A stretch of 22,254 nt of DNA from positions 1 through 22,254 of the forward strand of contig SYFI01000095.1 in the NCBI GenBank assembly GCA_005800465.1, read 5' to 3'. A program made the translations under genes and the position numbers. Below are positions 14,997 through 22,254 of the stretch, piece by piece. The DNA comes from Actinomycetota bacterium (GTDB lineage Bacteria; Actinomycetota; Thermoleophilia; Miltoncostaeales; Miltoncostaeaceae). The notes beneath the pieces were generated by a model. That model had not been told where the DNA came from, ran no database searches, and saw nothing but the letters and a program-made list of their open reading frames with translations. Position 1 is the first letter of the stretch, and each line of letters starts with the position of its first letter.

Positions 14997-15709
14997 GACA
15001 GGCCCCACTCTGCGGCCTGAATGCACGGGCCGGGGTCGGCACCCTTCAGCACCGCGATCACCGGCGGCACACGCTCCGATGGTGGTGGCACCGTGGCCGG
15101 ATCCTCCTCCGGGTGCACCGCGGCGCGCATGTCGGTGCGAAGCGGCCCGGGGTTCACGCGTATCACCCGCACATCGCGATCGGCCCACTCCGCACGCAGC
15201 ACGTCGGCGGCCACGTCCAACATCCCTTTGGTCAATCCGTAGGCGCCCCGGCCCGGCTTGGACGCAGCGCCCGACGTGATGATCACCACGCCCGCCCCGC
15301 TCGCCATGAGCGGCGCGAGGCCTTGCATCAGGCGCAACTGATGGGTGACATTCACAGTGATCGCAGCCTCGATGTCGGCGGGTGCGATATCGGCGATGGG
15401 CCCCCGGGCCCCCAGAATGGCCGCGCTCAGCACCACTCCCTCGAGGCGGGGAACCAACGTGGTGATGGCATCGGTGAGTGCGTCCACCGACGTGGCATCA
15501 GCCAGATCGAGCGAACAGCACTCCACGCCGCCGGCCCCGAGTGCGCGACATGCCTTGGCAGTGGATGCCAGCCGACCGGTGTCGGTGGCCGTGATGATGA
15601 GGTACGCGCCTTCCGCGGCGAGCGCACGGGCAATCGCCGCGCCGTAGCCGCGGGACGCGCCGGTCACGAGGACGCGCGCGCCATCAAGGGTCGCGGCGTC
15701 CTCCGGCAT
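14993..15709 (-). CDS. Short-chain dehydrogenase/reductase
   Basis: A 238-residue classical SDR with a Rossmann fold. The cofactor motif TGASRGYG is at 16-23. The usual NNAG region reads SAAILG near 95-100. The catalytic set is Asn120, Ser146, Tyr157 and Lys161 (YGLTK), followed by NPGPLRTDM. The acidic or basic residue after the second strand (TATDTGR) leaves NAD versus NADP preference open. The substrate is unknown. It is tied to its neighbours by a TAATG overlap with the cytochrome c gene and an ATGA overlap with the dipeptidase gene. Confidence 0.85.
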   Translation of the reverse strand: MPEDAATLDGARVLVTGASRGYGAAIARALAAEGAYLIITATDTGRLASTAKACRALGAGGVECCSLDLADATSVDALTDAITTLVPRLEGVVLSAAILGARGPIADIAPADIEAAITVNVTHQLRLMQGLAPLMASGAGVVIITSGAASKPGRGAYGLTKGMLDVAADVLRAEWADRDVRVIRVNPGPLRTDMRAAVHPEEDPATVPPPSERVPPVIAVLKGADPGPCIQAAEWGLS

Positions 15710-16203
15710 TACGGCGCGGTTGCGCCCCCGTCCCCGGGGGTGGCAGGGCCCGAGCCCGAGCCGGGCGCCGTGCCCGCAACCGCGGGGGTGATGGCCACGA
15801 TGTCGCTGGTGGGCTTGGTACCCGCCGCGATGGCCACGTATGCGGCCACGTTCTCGGCGTCCGATCCCGTCACCAGGTTCTGCGGCATCCCCTGGTAGCT
15901 GCCGGGAAGCGGTGCCGCAGGGGCAATCGCGATCCAGCGCTTGACGACCCCATAGAAACTCGTCTCCCCGAAGCCCTGCTCGCGTGACGCACGGAAGGAG
16001 TCATCAAGGTTGGGCCCGAGCTGGCCTTTGGTACCGGCATCGGCCAGAACGTGGCAGCCGCCACATGAGCCAACAAACTTCGTCTTGCCAGCAGCGGTAT
16101 CCGCGGTGTCGAGGGCCGACTGCGCCCCCCCGCATCCCGCGAGGAATCCAGCGGTGCCGATAATCAGCAGAGCGGTCGAAGTGGCGATGAGGCGTGAGCG
16201 CAC
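15709..16203 (-). CDS. Cytochrome c lipoprotein
   Basis: A 164-residue exported monohaem cytochrome c. The N terminus is a lipoprotein signal peptide with lipobox LAGC (Cys24). The haem site CGGCH is at 47-51 and the likely distal ligand Met106 is in GSYQGMPQN. A Pro/Gly/Ser-rich tail of about 35 residues follows. It probably sits anchored on the outer face of the membrane and passes electrons in the oxidase chain. It lies directly downstream of ctaE and upstream of the SDR gene. The start is a GTG at 16203 with AGGGA upstream. Its haem would be attached by the Ccm system encoded in the same run. Confidence 0.88.
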   Translation of the reverse strand: MRSRLIATSTALLIIGTAGFLAGCGGAQSALDTADTAAGKTKFVGSCGGCHVLADAGTKGQLGPNLDDSFRASREQGFGETSFYGVVKRWIAIAPAAPLPGSYQGMPQNLVTGSDAENVAAYVAIAAGTKPTSDIVAITPAVAGTAPGSGSGPATPGDGGATAP

Positions 16204-16210
16204 GGTGTCC

Positions 16211-16834
16211 CTAGATCACGTAGACGAGGAGGAAGAGCAGCACCCAGACGATGTCAACGAAGTGCCAGTAGTACGACCCGGCGGCCAGCGGCGTGTGCTG
16301 GGTGGCCGTGAAGTCGTTCTTGTAGACACGACGAAGGCACATGCAGAGGACGATAAGGCCCACCGCCACGTGCGCGCCATGGAAGCCGGTGAGGGCGTAG
16401 AACGCGCCCGAGAACGCGCGGTCCTGAGGCGTGAAGCCCAGGTGCGCGTACTCATTGAACTGAATGATGAGGAACGTGCCACCCATCAGAATGGTCACCC
16501 ACAGGCCCCGGATCAGGCCCGTGCGGTCGCCCGCCTTGAGGCGCTTTTCGCCCCACCACAGGGTGAATGACGACGCCACCAGAATGAGCGTGTTGACCCC
16601 GGTGAGCATCACCGGAAGTTCAAATGGCTCGCCATTCTGCTTCAGCGGCGGCCATACCTCATTGCTCACGCCATACCGGATAAAGAAGTAGGCGGTAAAC
16701 AGCGATGCAAACAGCATCACCTCCGACCCGATGAACAGCAGCATGCCGATGAGCTCGGCGTTCAGGCCGTGCTTCTTACGGTGCGTGTCTTCCCCGTGCA
16801 ACGGGGCGGGAGCGTGACCGGTGGTCGTGGCCAC
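16211..16834 (-). CDS. ctaE: Cytochrome c oxidase subunit III
   Basis: A 207-residue, five-helix form of subunit III, as in many Gram-positive and actinomycete oxidases that lack the first two helices of the mitochondrial protein. Landmarks are the helix starting LIGMLLFIGSEVMLFASLF, then ALTGFHGAHVAVG, and the C-terminal SYYWHFVDIVWVLLF. The last two are strongly conserved in the family. The start is a GTG at 16834 that shares one base with the ctaD stop (TAGTG), with GGGGAAC upstream. The gene order ctaC-ctaD-ctaE supports the call. Confidence 0.96.
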   Translation of the reverse strand: MATTTGHAPAPLHGEDTHRKKHGLNAELIGMLLFIGSEVMLFASLFTAYFFIRYGVSNEVWPPLKQNGEPFELPVMLTGVNTLILVASSFTLWWGEKRLKAGDRTGLIRGLWVTILMGGTFLIIQFNEYAHLGFTPQDRAFSGAFYALTGFHGAHVAVGLIVLCMCLRRVYKNDFTATQHTPLAAGSYYWHFVDIVWVLLFLLVYVI

Positions 16835-19572
16835 TACGCGTTCCCCGCGGCGGCGCCAAGATTGACGGTTTCGACGGGAGTGTCCCCCGCGGCTGCGGTT
16901 GCTGCATCTTCCAACACGGCGGCCTCGCCATTCACGCCCGCCACCAAGATCTGGGCGGGCCCGAAGGCGTCGATCGCAAGCGGCAGGGCGGTGGCGGGGC
17001 CGTCATCCATGACCTCACCCTGCACCTGCACGCCAACCGAGACGAGGGCGTTGATGGTCGCGGTCATGCGCTCACCGGCCTGGCGGCGGATCTCGCTCGA
17101 CTCGCTGCCCCAACGCGGCTGCGGCAGGTCGAGGGGGCAGATGATGGTGAATCGGGCGGGCTGGGCATCGAACCGGGCCATAACCACGGCGGCGAGTGCG
17201 TCGGCACCCACGGCATCAGTGGCCACGATCATCGTAAGCGGCAGGGCCGACGCGGCCGTCAGTGCCCGGGCGTCGTCACCCCTCACCACGAAGTGGCTGG
17301 TGGCGATTCCGGAACGCTTGCGGATTCGGTCCACGGCGTCTTGGCGCATCCACGCGCTGGATGCCGTGGGCAGCGTGACGACCAGGATCTCGTACGGCTG
17401 ACGCGACTTGCCCTCGTCGCCAGCTAGCGCAATGACCTCGCCATCGGCCACACGGCCGGTAGCGGCGATGCCATACCCAGCGAGAATTGCCAGCGTGTTC
17501 GCAAGGCGGCGCTCGGCCACGGCGCGATCGCCGTCACCCACTGGCACGAGGAACTCAAATGACCAGAGGCCGTCGGCATCGCGCGAACGGATTTCGTCGA
17601 TGAGCCCCTGCGAGGCGAGCGTGTCGTTGGCCACCACCAGCACCGGATAGCGTGTGTCCTCCGTGAGTTCACCGCCGAACTTCTCGGGAGCAAACACCAC
17701 GGCGTGGCGCGCGTCAGGAATTCCGTACTGGTACGGGCCACCCACTACCTGCGGAATGACGTCGAAGTTGAAGAGTGATGGTGGAGAACTCACCATCCAC
17801 TCCAGCGTGCGGCCGCGCCAGGGGTTCCATGGGGCGCGATCGCCCTTCCGCATCGAAATGACGATGTTGTAGACGAAAATGATCGTGGCGATGCCGAGCA
17901 TGTACGAGCCGACAGTCTCGATGGCGTTGACGGTCGCGAAGCGGGGGTCGTAGTCGGCCACGCGGCGGGGCATTCCCTGCAGCCCCTGCCAGTGCATGGG
18001 CATGAAGGTGATCTGCGTACCGATAAAGGTGAGCCAGAAGTGCCACTGGCTCAGCCGCTCGTTCAGCATCCTGCCGGTCGCCTTGGGGAACCAGTAATAG
18101 ATGCCGGCGAAGACCGTATACACGCTGCCGCCGTACAGCACATAGTGCAGGTGGGCGGTAATGAAGTAGGTGTCTGACAACTGGATGTCGGCGGGCACGA
18201 TGCCGTTGAACACGCCCGACAGACCACCGATAAGGAACGTGAACAGGAACCCCATCGCCCACAGCATGGGCGCCTTCATATGGATCTTCCCCCGCCAGAG
18301 GGTGGCGACCCACGAAAACATCTTCACCCCGGTAGGCACCGCGATGATGATGGTGGTGACCATCATCGGCACGCGCAGCCAGGCGGCCATGCCCGACACA
18401 AACATGTGGTGGGCCCACACGCCGAATCCCAGCACCGCGATGGCCACCATTGAAAACGCCATGGCCCGATAGCCGAAGAGCGGTTTGCGGGCGAAAGTGG
18501 CGATGACCTCGCTGATAATCCCGAAGCCCGGCAGCAGCATGATGTATACCGCTGGATGGCTGTAGAACCAGAAAATATGTTGGTACATGATGACGTCACC
18601 GCCCTGATCGGGCACGAAGAAGTTCGTGCCCATCACGCGGTCGAACATCGTGAGGAACTGCGACCCGGCGATAAACGGCGTGGCGAACACCGCGAGCACG
18701 CTGGTGACACCTGTGGCCCACGCGAGAATCGGCATGCGCCAGATGGTCATGCCCGGCGCACGCATGGTGACGATGGTCGCCAGGAAGTTGATCGCCGTGG
18801 CGATGGATGACGCGCCAGCGAACTGCACGCCCAGTTCAAAGAGCGTCTGTCCGGCGGTGCCCTGCGACGCCAGCGGCGGGTAGGCCGTCCACGCGGCACC
18901 GAACATGCCGGTGAACATTGAGGCCATAAACATGAAGCCTGCAACCGGGAGAAACCAGAACGACAGAGCATTGAGGCGGGGGAATGCCATGTCCTTGGCG
19001 CCCAACATGATGGGCAGCACGTAGTTGGCGATACCACCGAATACCGGCACGGCGAATACGAAGATCATGAGCGTGGCGTGCATGCTCAGTAGGCCGTTAT
19101 AGGTCTGGCCGTCCACGATCTGCTGGCCGGGGGCCGCAAGCTCGGTGCGGATGAGCAGCGCCATGATGCCGCCAACGAGCATGAAGAACAGGGTCATGGT
19201 CATGTACTGAATGCCAATGACCTTGTGGTCGGTGTTGATCCGGAAGTACTGCTTCCAGTTGCTCACACCGTGGAACGAGTGGTCCTCAGACGAAATCGGG
19301 CGACCCTTGGCCCATGTCAACCAGTAGTCAAAGCAGCCGATGCCGTAAAGGAAGCCGATTCCGCCGAACAGGCCAGCCACCGTGGCCACGACGTTGCCCT
19401 GCCACAGCGGGTCGAGACCGAAGATGGCGCGCACCATGAACACGAGCAGGAACGCGAACAGCACGCCGACAACCGACGAGACGATGGCGCGGCGCCACCA
19501 GAAGGCCACCGAGCGCGGGTCCTCGTGATGTACGTGGCCCGGAGGAGATTGTGCGGGTGCGTGCGTTGCCAT
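16834..19572 (-). CDS. ctaD: Cytochrome c oxidase subunit I with C-terminal soluble extension
   Basis: Catalytic subunit of the haem-copper oxidase, unusually long at 912 residues. Two extra membrane helices (about 28-50 and 62-84) precede the core. Ligands are His165 and His476 (low-spin haem), His474 (haem a3), and His339, His388 and His389 (CuB), with Tyr343 as the cross-linked tyrosine. Helix VI reads YSHPAVY, with no HPEVY glutamate, which is the A2-type pattern. K-channel Lys417 and D-channel Asp194 are present. The core ends near residue 620. Residues about 641-912 are soluble and form two alpha/beta segments that look Usp-like (one starting at RYPVLVVAND, the other at LTMIVATDAV). The ATG at 19572 follows ctaC by 33 nt. 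The tail's function is unknown. Confidence 0.95.
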   Translation of the reverse strand: MATHAPAQSPPGHVHHEDPRSVAFWWRRAIVSSVVGVLFAFLLVFMVRAIFGLDPLWQGNVVATVAGLFGGIGFLYGIGCFDYWLTWAKGRPISSEDHSFHGVSNWKQYFRINTDHKVIGIQYMTMTLFFMLVGGIMALLIRTELAAPGQQIVDGQTYNGLLSMHATLMIFVFAVPVFGGIANYVLPIMLGAKDMAFPRLNALSFWFLPVAGFMFMASMFTGMFGAAWTAYPPLASQGTAGQTLFELGVQFAGASSIATAINFLATIVTMRAPGMTIWRMPILAWATGVTSVLAVFATPFIAGSQFLTMFDRVMGTNFFVPDQGGDVIMYQHIFWFYSHPAVYIMLLPGFGIISEVIATFARKPLFGYRAMAFSMVAIAVLGFGVWAHHMFVSGMAAWLRVPMMVTTIIIAVPTGVKMFSWVATLWRGKIHMKAPMLWAMGFLFTFLIGGLSGVFNGIVPADIQLSDTYFITAHLHYVLYGGSVYTVFAGIYYWFPKATGRMLNERLSQWHFWLTFIGTQITFMPMHWQGLQGMPRRVADYDPRFATVNAIETVGSYMLGIATIIFVYNIVISMRKGDRAPWNPWRGRTLEWMVSSPPSLFNFDVIPQVVGGPYQYGIPDARHAVVFAPEKFGGELTEDTRYPVLVVANDTLASQGLIDEIRSRDADGLWSFEFLVPVGDGDRAVAERRLANTLAILAGYGIAATGRVADGEVIALAGDEGKSRQPYEILVVTLPTASSAWMRQDAVDRIRKRSGIATSHFVVRGDDARALTAASALPLTMIVATDAVGADALAAVVMARFDAQPARFTIICPLDLPQPRWGSESSEIRRQAGERMTATINALVSVGVQVQGEVMDDGPATALPLAIDAFGPAQILVAGVNGEAAVLEDAATAAAGDTPVETVNLGAAAGNA

Positions 19573-19605
19573 TTGTGTGTTCGCTCGGTTCGGCTGGGGT
19601 CGGGG

Positions 19606-20601
19606 CTAGTTGATCGACATCACGTAGGCGGCAACGTTGTCCATGTCCGTGCCGGACACGAGCCCGCCGGGCATAAGGCCCTTGCCATTGGTTATCTGCA
19701 TCGTGACGCCGGCGAGGGTGTGGGGCAGGCCCTTGAGTTGCGGGCCTACGCCACCGGCCTCGGTGCCGAGACCCGCGTGGCAGCCCCCGCACTTCGCCTC
19801 AAAGACGGTCTTACCCGCGGCGACGTTACCGGGGGCGTTCGCGGCCGTGGCAGCGGCACCGCTCTGGGTCGTTCCCTGAGCGATGCCGGCCTTGCTCTTG
19901 GTGAGCCATGTCTGGAAGGCGGCGGGCGTGACGACCTCCACCTTGGAACGCATCACGCTGTGGCCCACACCACACAGCTCTGAGCACACCACTGGATACG
20001 TACCCAGCGTGGTGGGGTTGATCCACAGCACGTGGTCGATGCCGGGGACGGCGTCGCCCTTGATGCCGAACTCGGGAACCCAGAAGTTGTGGATGACGTC
20101 GCGGGCACGCACGTGCAACTCCACCTGGCGACCCTGCGGAACCACGAGGACACCGGTCTGGATTCCCGTACCGGGGTATCCGTAGCTCCACGCGAACTGC
20201 TGGGCGTAGACGTCCACCTTGAGCGCATCGGCGGCGACCGCCTCGTTGCGCTCAAGCACGATATAGCCGTAAATGGCAACCACAACGAGGAGGACTGAAG
20301 GAACCGCGGTCCACACGATCTCAAGTTTGGTGTTGCCGTGAATTGGCGGGCCATCGCTCATATCGCCCTTGGGCGCGCGGAACTTCCAGACCGAATAGAT
20401 GATTACCGTCGTGATGAGAACGAAGAAGACGGCGCTCGACCAGAAGAGGAACGTCAAGAGCGTAGAGGTGCGGCCAGCCTGCTCGCTGGCGGCGGGCGGC
20501 AGCCAATCGATGAGAAGAGCCTGCGCTGCCGTGAGTGCGGCAACGATGACCCCGATGATGACCAGCGGGAGGGTGTGCTTGCTCTTGTACACGGGCGGCA
20601 C
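19606..20601 (-). CDS. ctaC: Cytochrome c oxidase subunit II with fused cytochrome c (caa3-type)
   Basis: A 331-residue subunit II. TM helices lie at about residues 11-33, 48-72 and 95-116; the first may be an uncleaved signal. The cupredoxin domain has a complete CuA site: His171 (VIHNFWVPEFG), Cys206, Cys210, His214 and Met217 (CSELCGVGHSVM). A C-terminal cytochrome c domain (about 258-331) has CGGCH at 271-275 and a likely distal Met310 (GLMPGG). This makes the enzyme a caa3-type oxidase that takes electrons through its own haem c. The start is a GTG at 20601. The GTG at 20592 is an alternative, as a TAGTAAT stretch sits just upstream of 20601. It is the first gene of the long minus-strand run. 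Confidence 0.95.
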   Translation of the reverse strand: MPPVYKSKHTLPLVIIGVIVAALTAAQALLIDWLPPAASEQAGRTSTLLTFLFWSSAVFFVLITTVIIYSVWKFRAPKGDMSDGPPIHGNTKLEIVWTAVPSVLLVVVAIYGYIVLERNEAVAADALKVDVYAQQFAWSYGYPGTGIQTGVLVVPQGRQVELHVRARDVIHNFWVPEFGIKGDAVPGIDHVLWINPTTLGTYPVVCSELCGVGHSVMRSKVEVVTPAAFQTWLTKSKAGIAQGTTQSGAAATAANAPGNVAAGKTVFEAKCGGCHAGLGTEAGGVGPQLKGLPHTLAGVTMQITNGKGLMPGGLVSGTDMDNVAAYVMSIN

Positions 20602-20645
20602 ATTACTACCGGGTGGGGGGCGCGATGCCCCTGATCAGGCGACGG

Positions 20646-20669
20646 AGCGCCCCCGGTTGGGGGGGCGCT
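20646..20669 (-). terminator. GC-rich hairpin between the MFS gene and ctaC
   Basis: A perfect 9-bp stem (AGCGCCCCC with GGGGGCGCT) closes a 6-nt loop and lies about 45 nt after the MFS stop. There is no T-run on the minus strand; on the plus strand only TTGT follows. It may end the ctaB-MFS transcript or act as an attenuator ahead of the oxidase operon. Confidence 0.4.
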
Positions 20670-20712
20670 TGTCCCTGATTCCCCCTCGGGATTTCACAGA
20701 TTTCTCAGCACA

Positions 20713-21915
20713 TCACCCGGCAGGGGCGACACGTACCAATTTGGTGGTGGCCATCACGCCGCAGACGGCGAACAGCAGTCCCCCAATGATGAGCGGTGAC
20801 GAGATGCCCACCACCTGAAAGAGCACTGTGGCGCCGATGGGCGCGATGAGCCGCGCGAGCCCCCCGGTAGATGCCAGAACGCCCAGAGTGCCCCCTTGCG
20901 CCGCATCGGGTGTTCGCTGGCTGACGAGGGCCGAAATCGTGGGGAACACAAGGCCCGACCCGAGCGCCAGCAGAATGAGCACGGGAAACAGCGCCCAGAC
21001 GTTTGACACCAACCCCATCAGGATGAGCGCGGCTGAGGTGAGCCACAGGCCGGTGCGCAGAATCGGCCACTCCCCCACGCGATCGGTGAGCCGGTGTACC
21101 AGCCCGCCCTGCACGATTGCGGCGAACACGCCTATGAACACGAAGACGAGGCCGGTCTGGGCCAAGCCAAACCCGAATTGCCGGCTGCCATACAGCGCGA
21201 AGACCGACTCCATTCCCACAAAGCCCAGGCTGCCGAGGAACGAGATCCAGATGAGCGGACCAATTGCTCGGGAGGTCACGGCGCTCCCCAGCGCGCTCCA
21301 ACGCGACTCCGACGCGCCCACGCGGCTGCCACGCCGGCGCGTCTCGGGCAGGCGCTTCCACGCCAGGCAGAAATTGCCCAGTGCAGCTGCGGCCGCGACG
21401 ATAAATGGTGCGCGCGGATCGATGAGCGCGAACAGCGCGCCGATACCCGGCCCGATGATGAACCCCAGACCGAACGCCGCGCCGATCAGCCCCATCCCCC
21501 GCACGCGCTCTTTGTCGGTGGTGATATCGGCCACGTACGCCTGAGCGGCGGCGTAGGACGCACCGGAGATGCCGTCGAGGATGCGGGCGACGAACAGCAT
21601 CCACAGGGCACCGGCGAACCCGAACATCAGCCATGCCACCGATGATCCGATGAGCGATCCGAGGATTACCGGGCGGCGGCCGTAGCGATCGGACACGCGC
21701 CCCCAGATGGGCGCGAAGATCAACTGCATCAGCGCATACGAGCCGGTGAGAATTCCGATCTCGATGACCGATGCCCCAAACTTCTCTGCGTACAACGGCA
21801 CCAGCGGGATGACGATGCCGAAGCCGATGAGGTCGATGAGCACGGTCGAAAAGACGATGCCCAGCGGAGTGCCGAAGAAGGCCAGCCCCCCGAAGCCGTG
21901 GCGGCGTTCGCTCAT
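20713..21915 (-). CDS. MFS transporter (TetA/multidrug-type)
   Basis: A 400-residue major facilitator protein with about twelve membrane segments. The N-terminal half shows LIDLIGFGIVIPLVPLY and motif A GRVSDRYGRRP (72-82) in the loop between helices 2 and 3. The segment ARILDGISGASYAAAQAYVADIT and the motif-C-like GAAFGLGFIIGPGIG of drug/H+ antiporters follow. The substrate is unknown. Similarity is to the TetA/MdtG type, but no resistance claim can be made from sequence. The ATG at 21915 overlaps the ctaB stop (ATGA). The frame is open to 22137, but that part is ctaB read in another frame. Confidence 0.88.
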   Translation of the reverse strand: MSERRHGFGGLAFFGTPLGIVFSTVLIDLIGFGIVIPLVPLYAEKFGASVIEIGILTGSYALMQLIFAPIWGRVSDRYGRRPVILGSLIGSSVAWLMFGFAGALWMLFVARILDGISGASYAAAQAYVADITTDKERVRGMGLIGAAFGLGFIIGPGIGALFALIDPRAPFIVAAAAALGNFCLAWKRLPETRRRGSRVGASESRWSALGSAVTSRAIGPLIWISFLGSLGFVGMESVFALYGSRQFGFGLAQTGLVFVFIGVFAAIVQGGLVHRLTDRVGEWPILRTGLWLTSAALILMGLVSNVWALFPVLILLALGSGLVFPTISALVSQRTPDAAQGGTLGVLASTGGLARLIAPIGATVLFQVVGISSPLIIGGLLFAVCGVMATTKLVRVAPAG

Positions 21916-22254
21916 ACCGCTGCGTCCACAGCCAGCGCCACAAACAGCAGCGCGAGGTACAAGAGCGAGAAGTGGAAGGTGACAGCGGCCCAGGCACGCT
22001 GCGTGTCGCCCCGCTCCAAGCGCCATGCCGAGTACAGAAACACCACGTTCAGCACCACGGCGCTGATCAGATAGATGATTCCAGCGGTACCCGCAGCCAC
22101 CGGCAGCAGCGTGACACCGGCCATGACCACGGTCCACAGCAGCACCTGCAGACGGGTGGCCCGCTCGCCATAGACCACCGGCAGCATCGGTACGCCGGCC
22201 TCGGAGTAGTCGCGCTCCAACATGAGCGCCAGTGCCCAGAAGTGCGGCGGAGTC
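21912..22254 (-). CDS. ctaB: Protoheme IX farnesyltransferase (3' part, cut by window edge)
   Basis: Haem O synthase, a UbiA-family membrane enzyme that adds farnesyl to haem b to make haem O, the precursor of haem A for the oxidase. Only the C-terminal 113 residues are in the window. They begin TPPHFWALALMLERDYSEAG, a strongly conserved CtaB segment, followed by VPMLPVVYGE and three membrane helices. The reading frame is open to the window edge, so the start lies outside. It overlaps the MFS gene by 4 nt. Its position upstream of ctaC-ctaD-ctaE fits its role. Confidence 0.92.
   Translation of the reverse strand, partial: TPPHFWALALMLERDYSEAGVPMLPVVYGERATRLQVLLWTVVMAGVTLLPVAAGTAGIIYLISAVVLNVVFLYSAWRLERGDTQRAWAAVTFHFSLLYLALLFVALAVDAAV

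Noticed and set aside
21916..22137. Extension of the MFS gene upstream of 21915
   Set aside because: It is ctaB in another frame; the ATGA overlap at 21912-21915 marks the start.

Overview
The window reads as high-GC chromosomal DNA of an actinomycete-like bacterium. The signs are the GC-rich codons, many GTG starts, several promoters with a TANNNT -10 box only 6-7 nt before the start codon (leaderless pattern), the C5 haem pathway (hemA) and a caa3-type oxidase. The soluble tail on oxidase subunit I resembles a Usp-like domain I associate with Thermoleophilia. That class is my best guess, as an inference only. There are no insertion sequences, phage genes or CRISPR arrays.

Left part (1-5930). 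On the minus strand lie the 3' part of rsgA and pyrE. Diverging from pyrE is a two-gene plus-strand unit: a NifU-N-domain protein and a small membrane protein. A gene-free stretch (2046-2569) follows, holding four copies of a 38-nt palindromic repeat. Next comes a minus-strand operon of an OmpR-type response regulator, its histidine kinase and a small exported protein of unknown function. A plus-strand tRNA-Phe(GAA) with a terminator-like hairpin and a family 2 glycosyltransferase complete this part.

Central and right part (5919-20601). Sixteen minus-strand genes run almost without gaps, mostly with ATGA, GTGA or TGATG overlaps. In transcription order they are: oxidase subunits II (with fused cytochrome c), I (with a C-terminal soluble extension) and III; a cytochrome c lipoprotein; an SDR oxidoreductase; a VanX-like D-Ala-D-Ala dipeptidase; a UbiA prenyltransferase; CcmA, CcmB, CcmC and a CcmD-like protein; precorrin-2 dehydrogenase; HemA; HemC; a CobA-HemD fusion; and a SAM-hydrolysing DUF62 enzyme. 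Upstream, and separated by a strong hairpin, lie an MFS transporter and the 3' end of ctaB (haem O synthase).

Together the cluster covers tetrapyrrole synthesis (glutamyl-tRNA reduction, uroporphyrinogen III, the branch to sirohaem), cytochrome c maturation, quinone prenylation, haem O synthesis and the terminal oxidase that uses these products. hemB, hemL, the late haem enzymes, ccmE/F/G/H and a cox subunit IV gene are not in the window.
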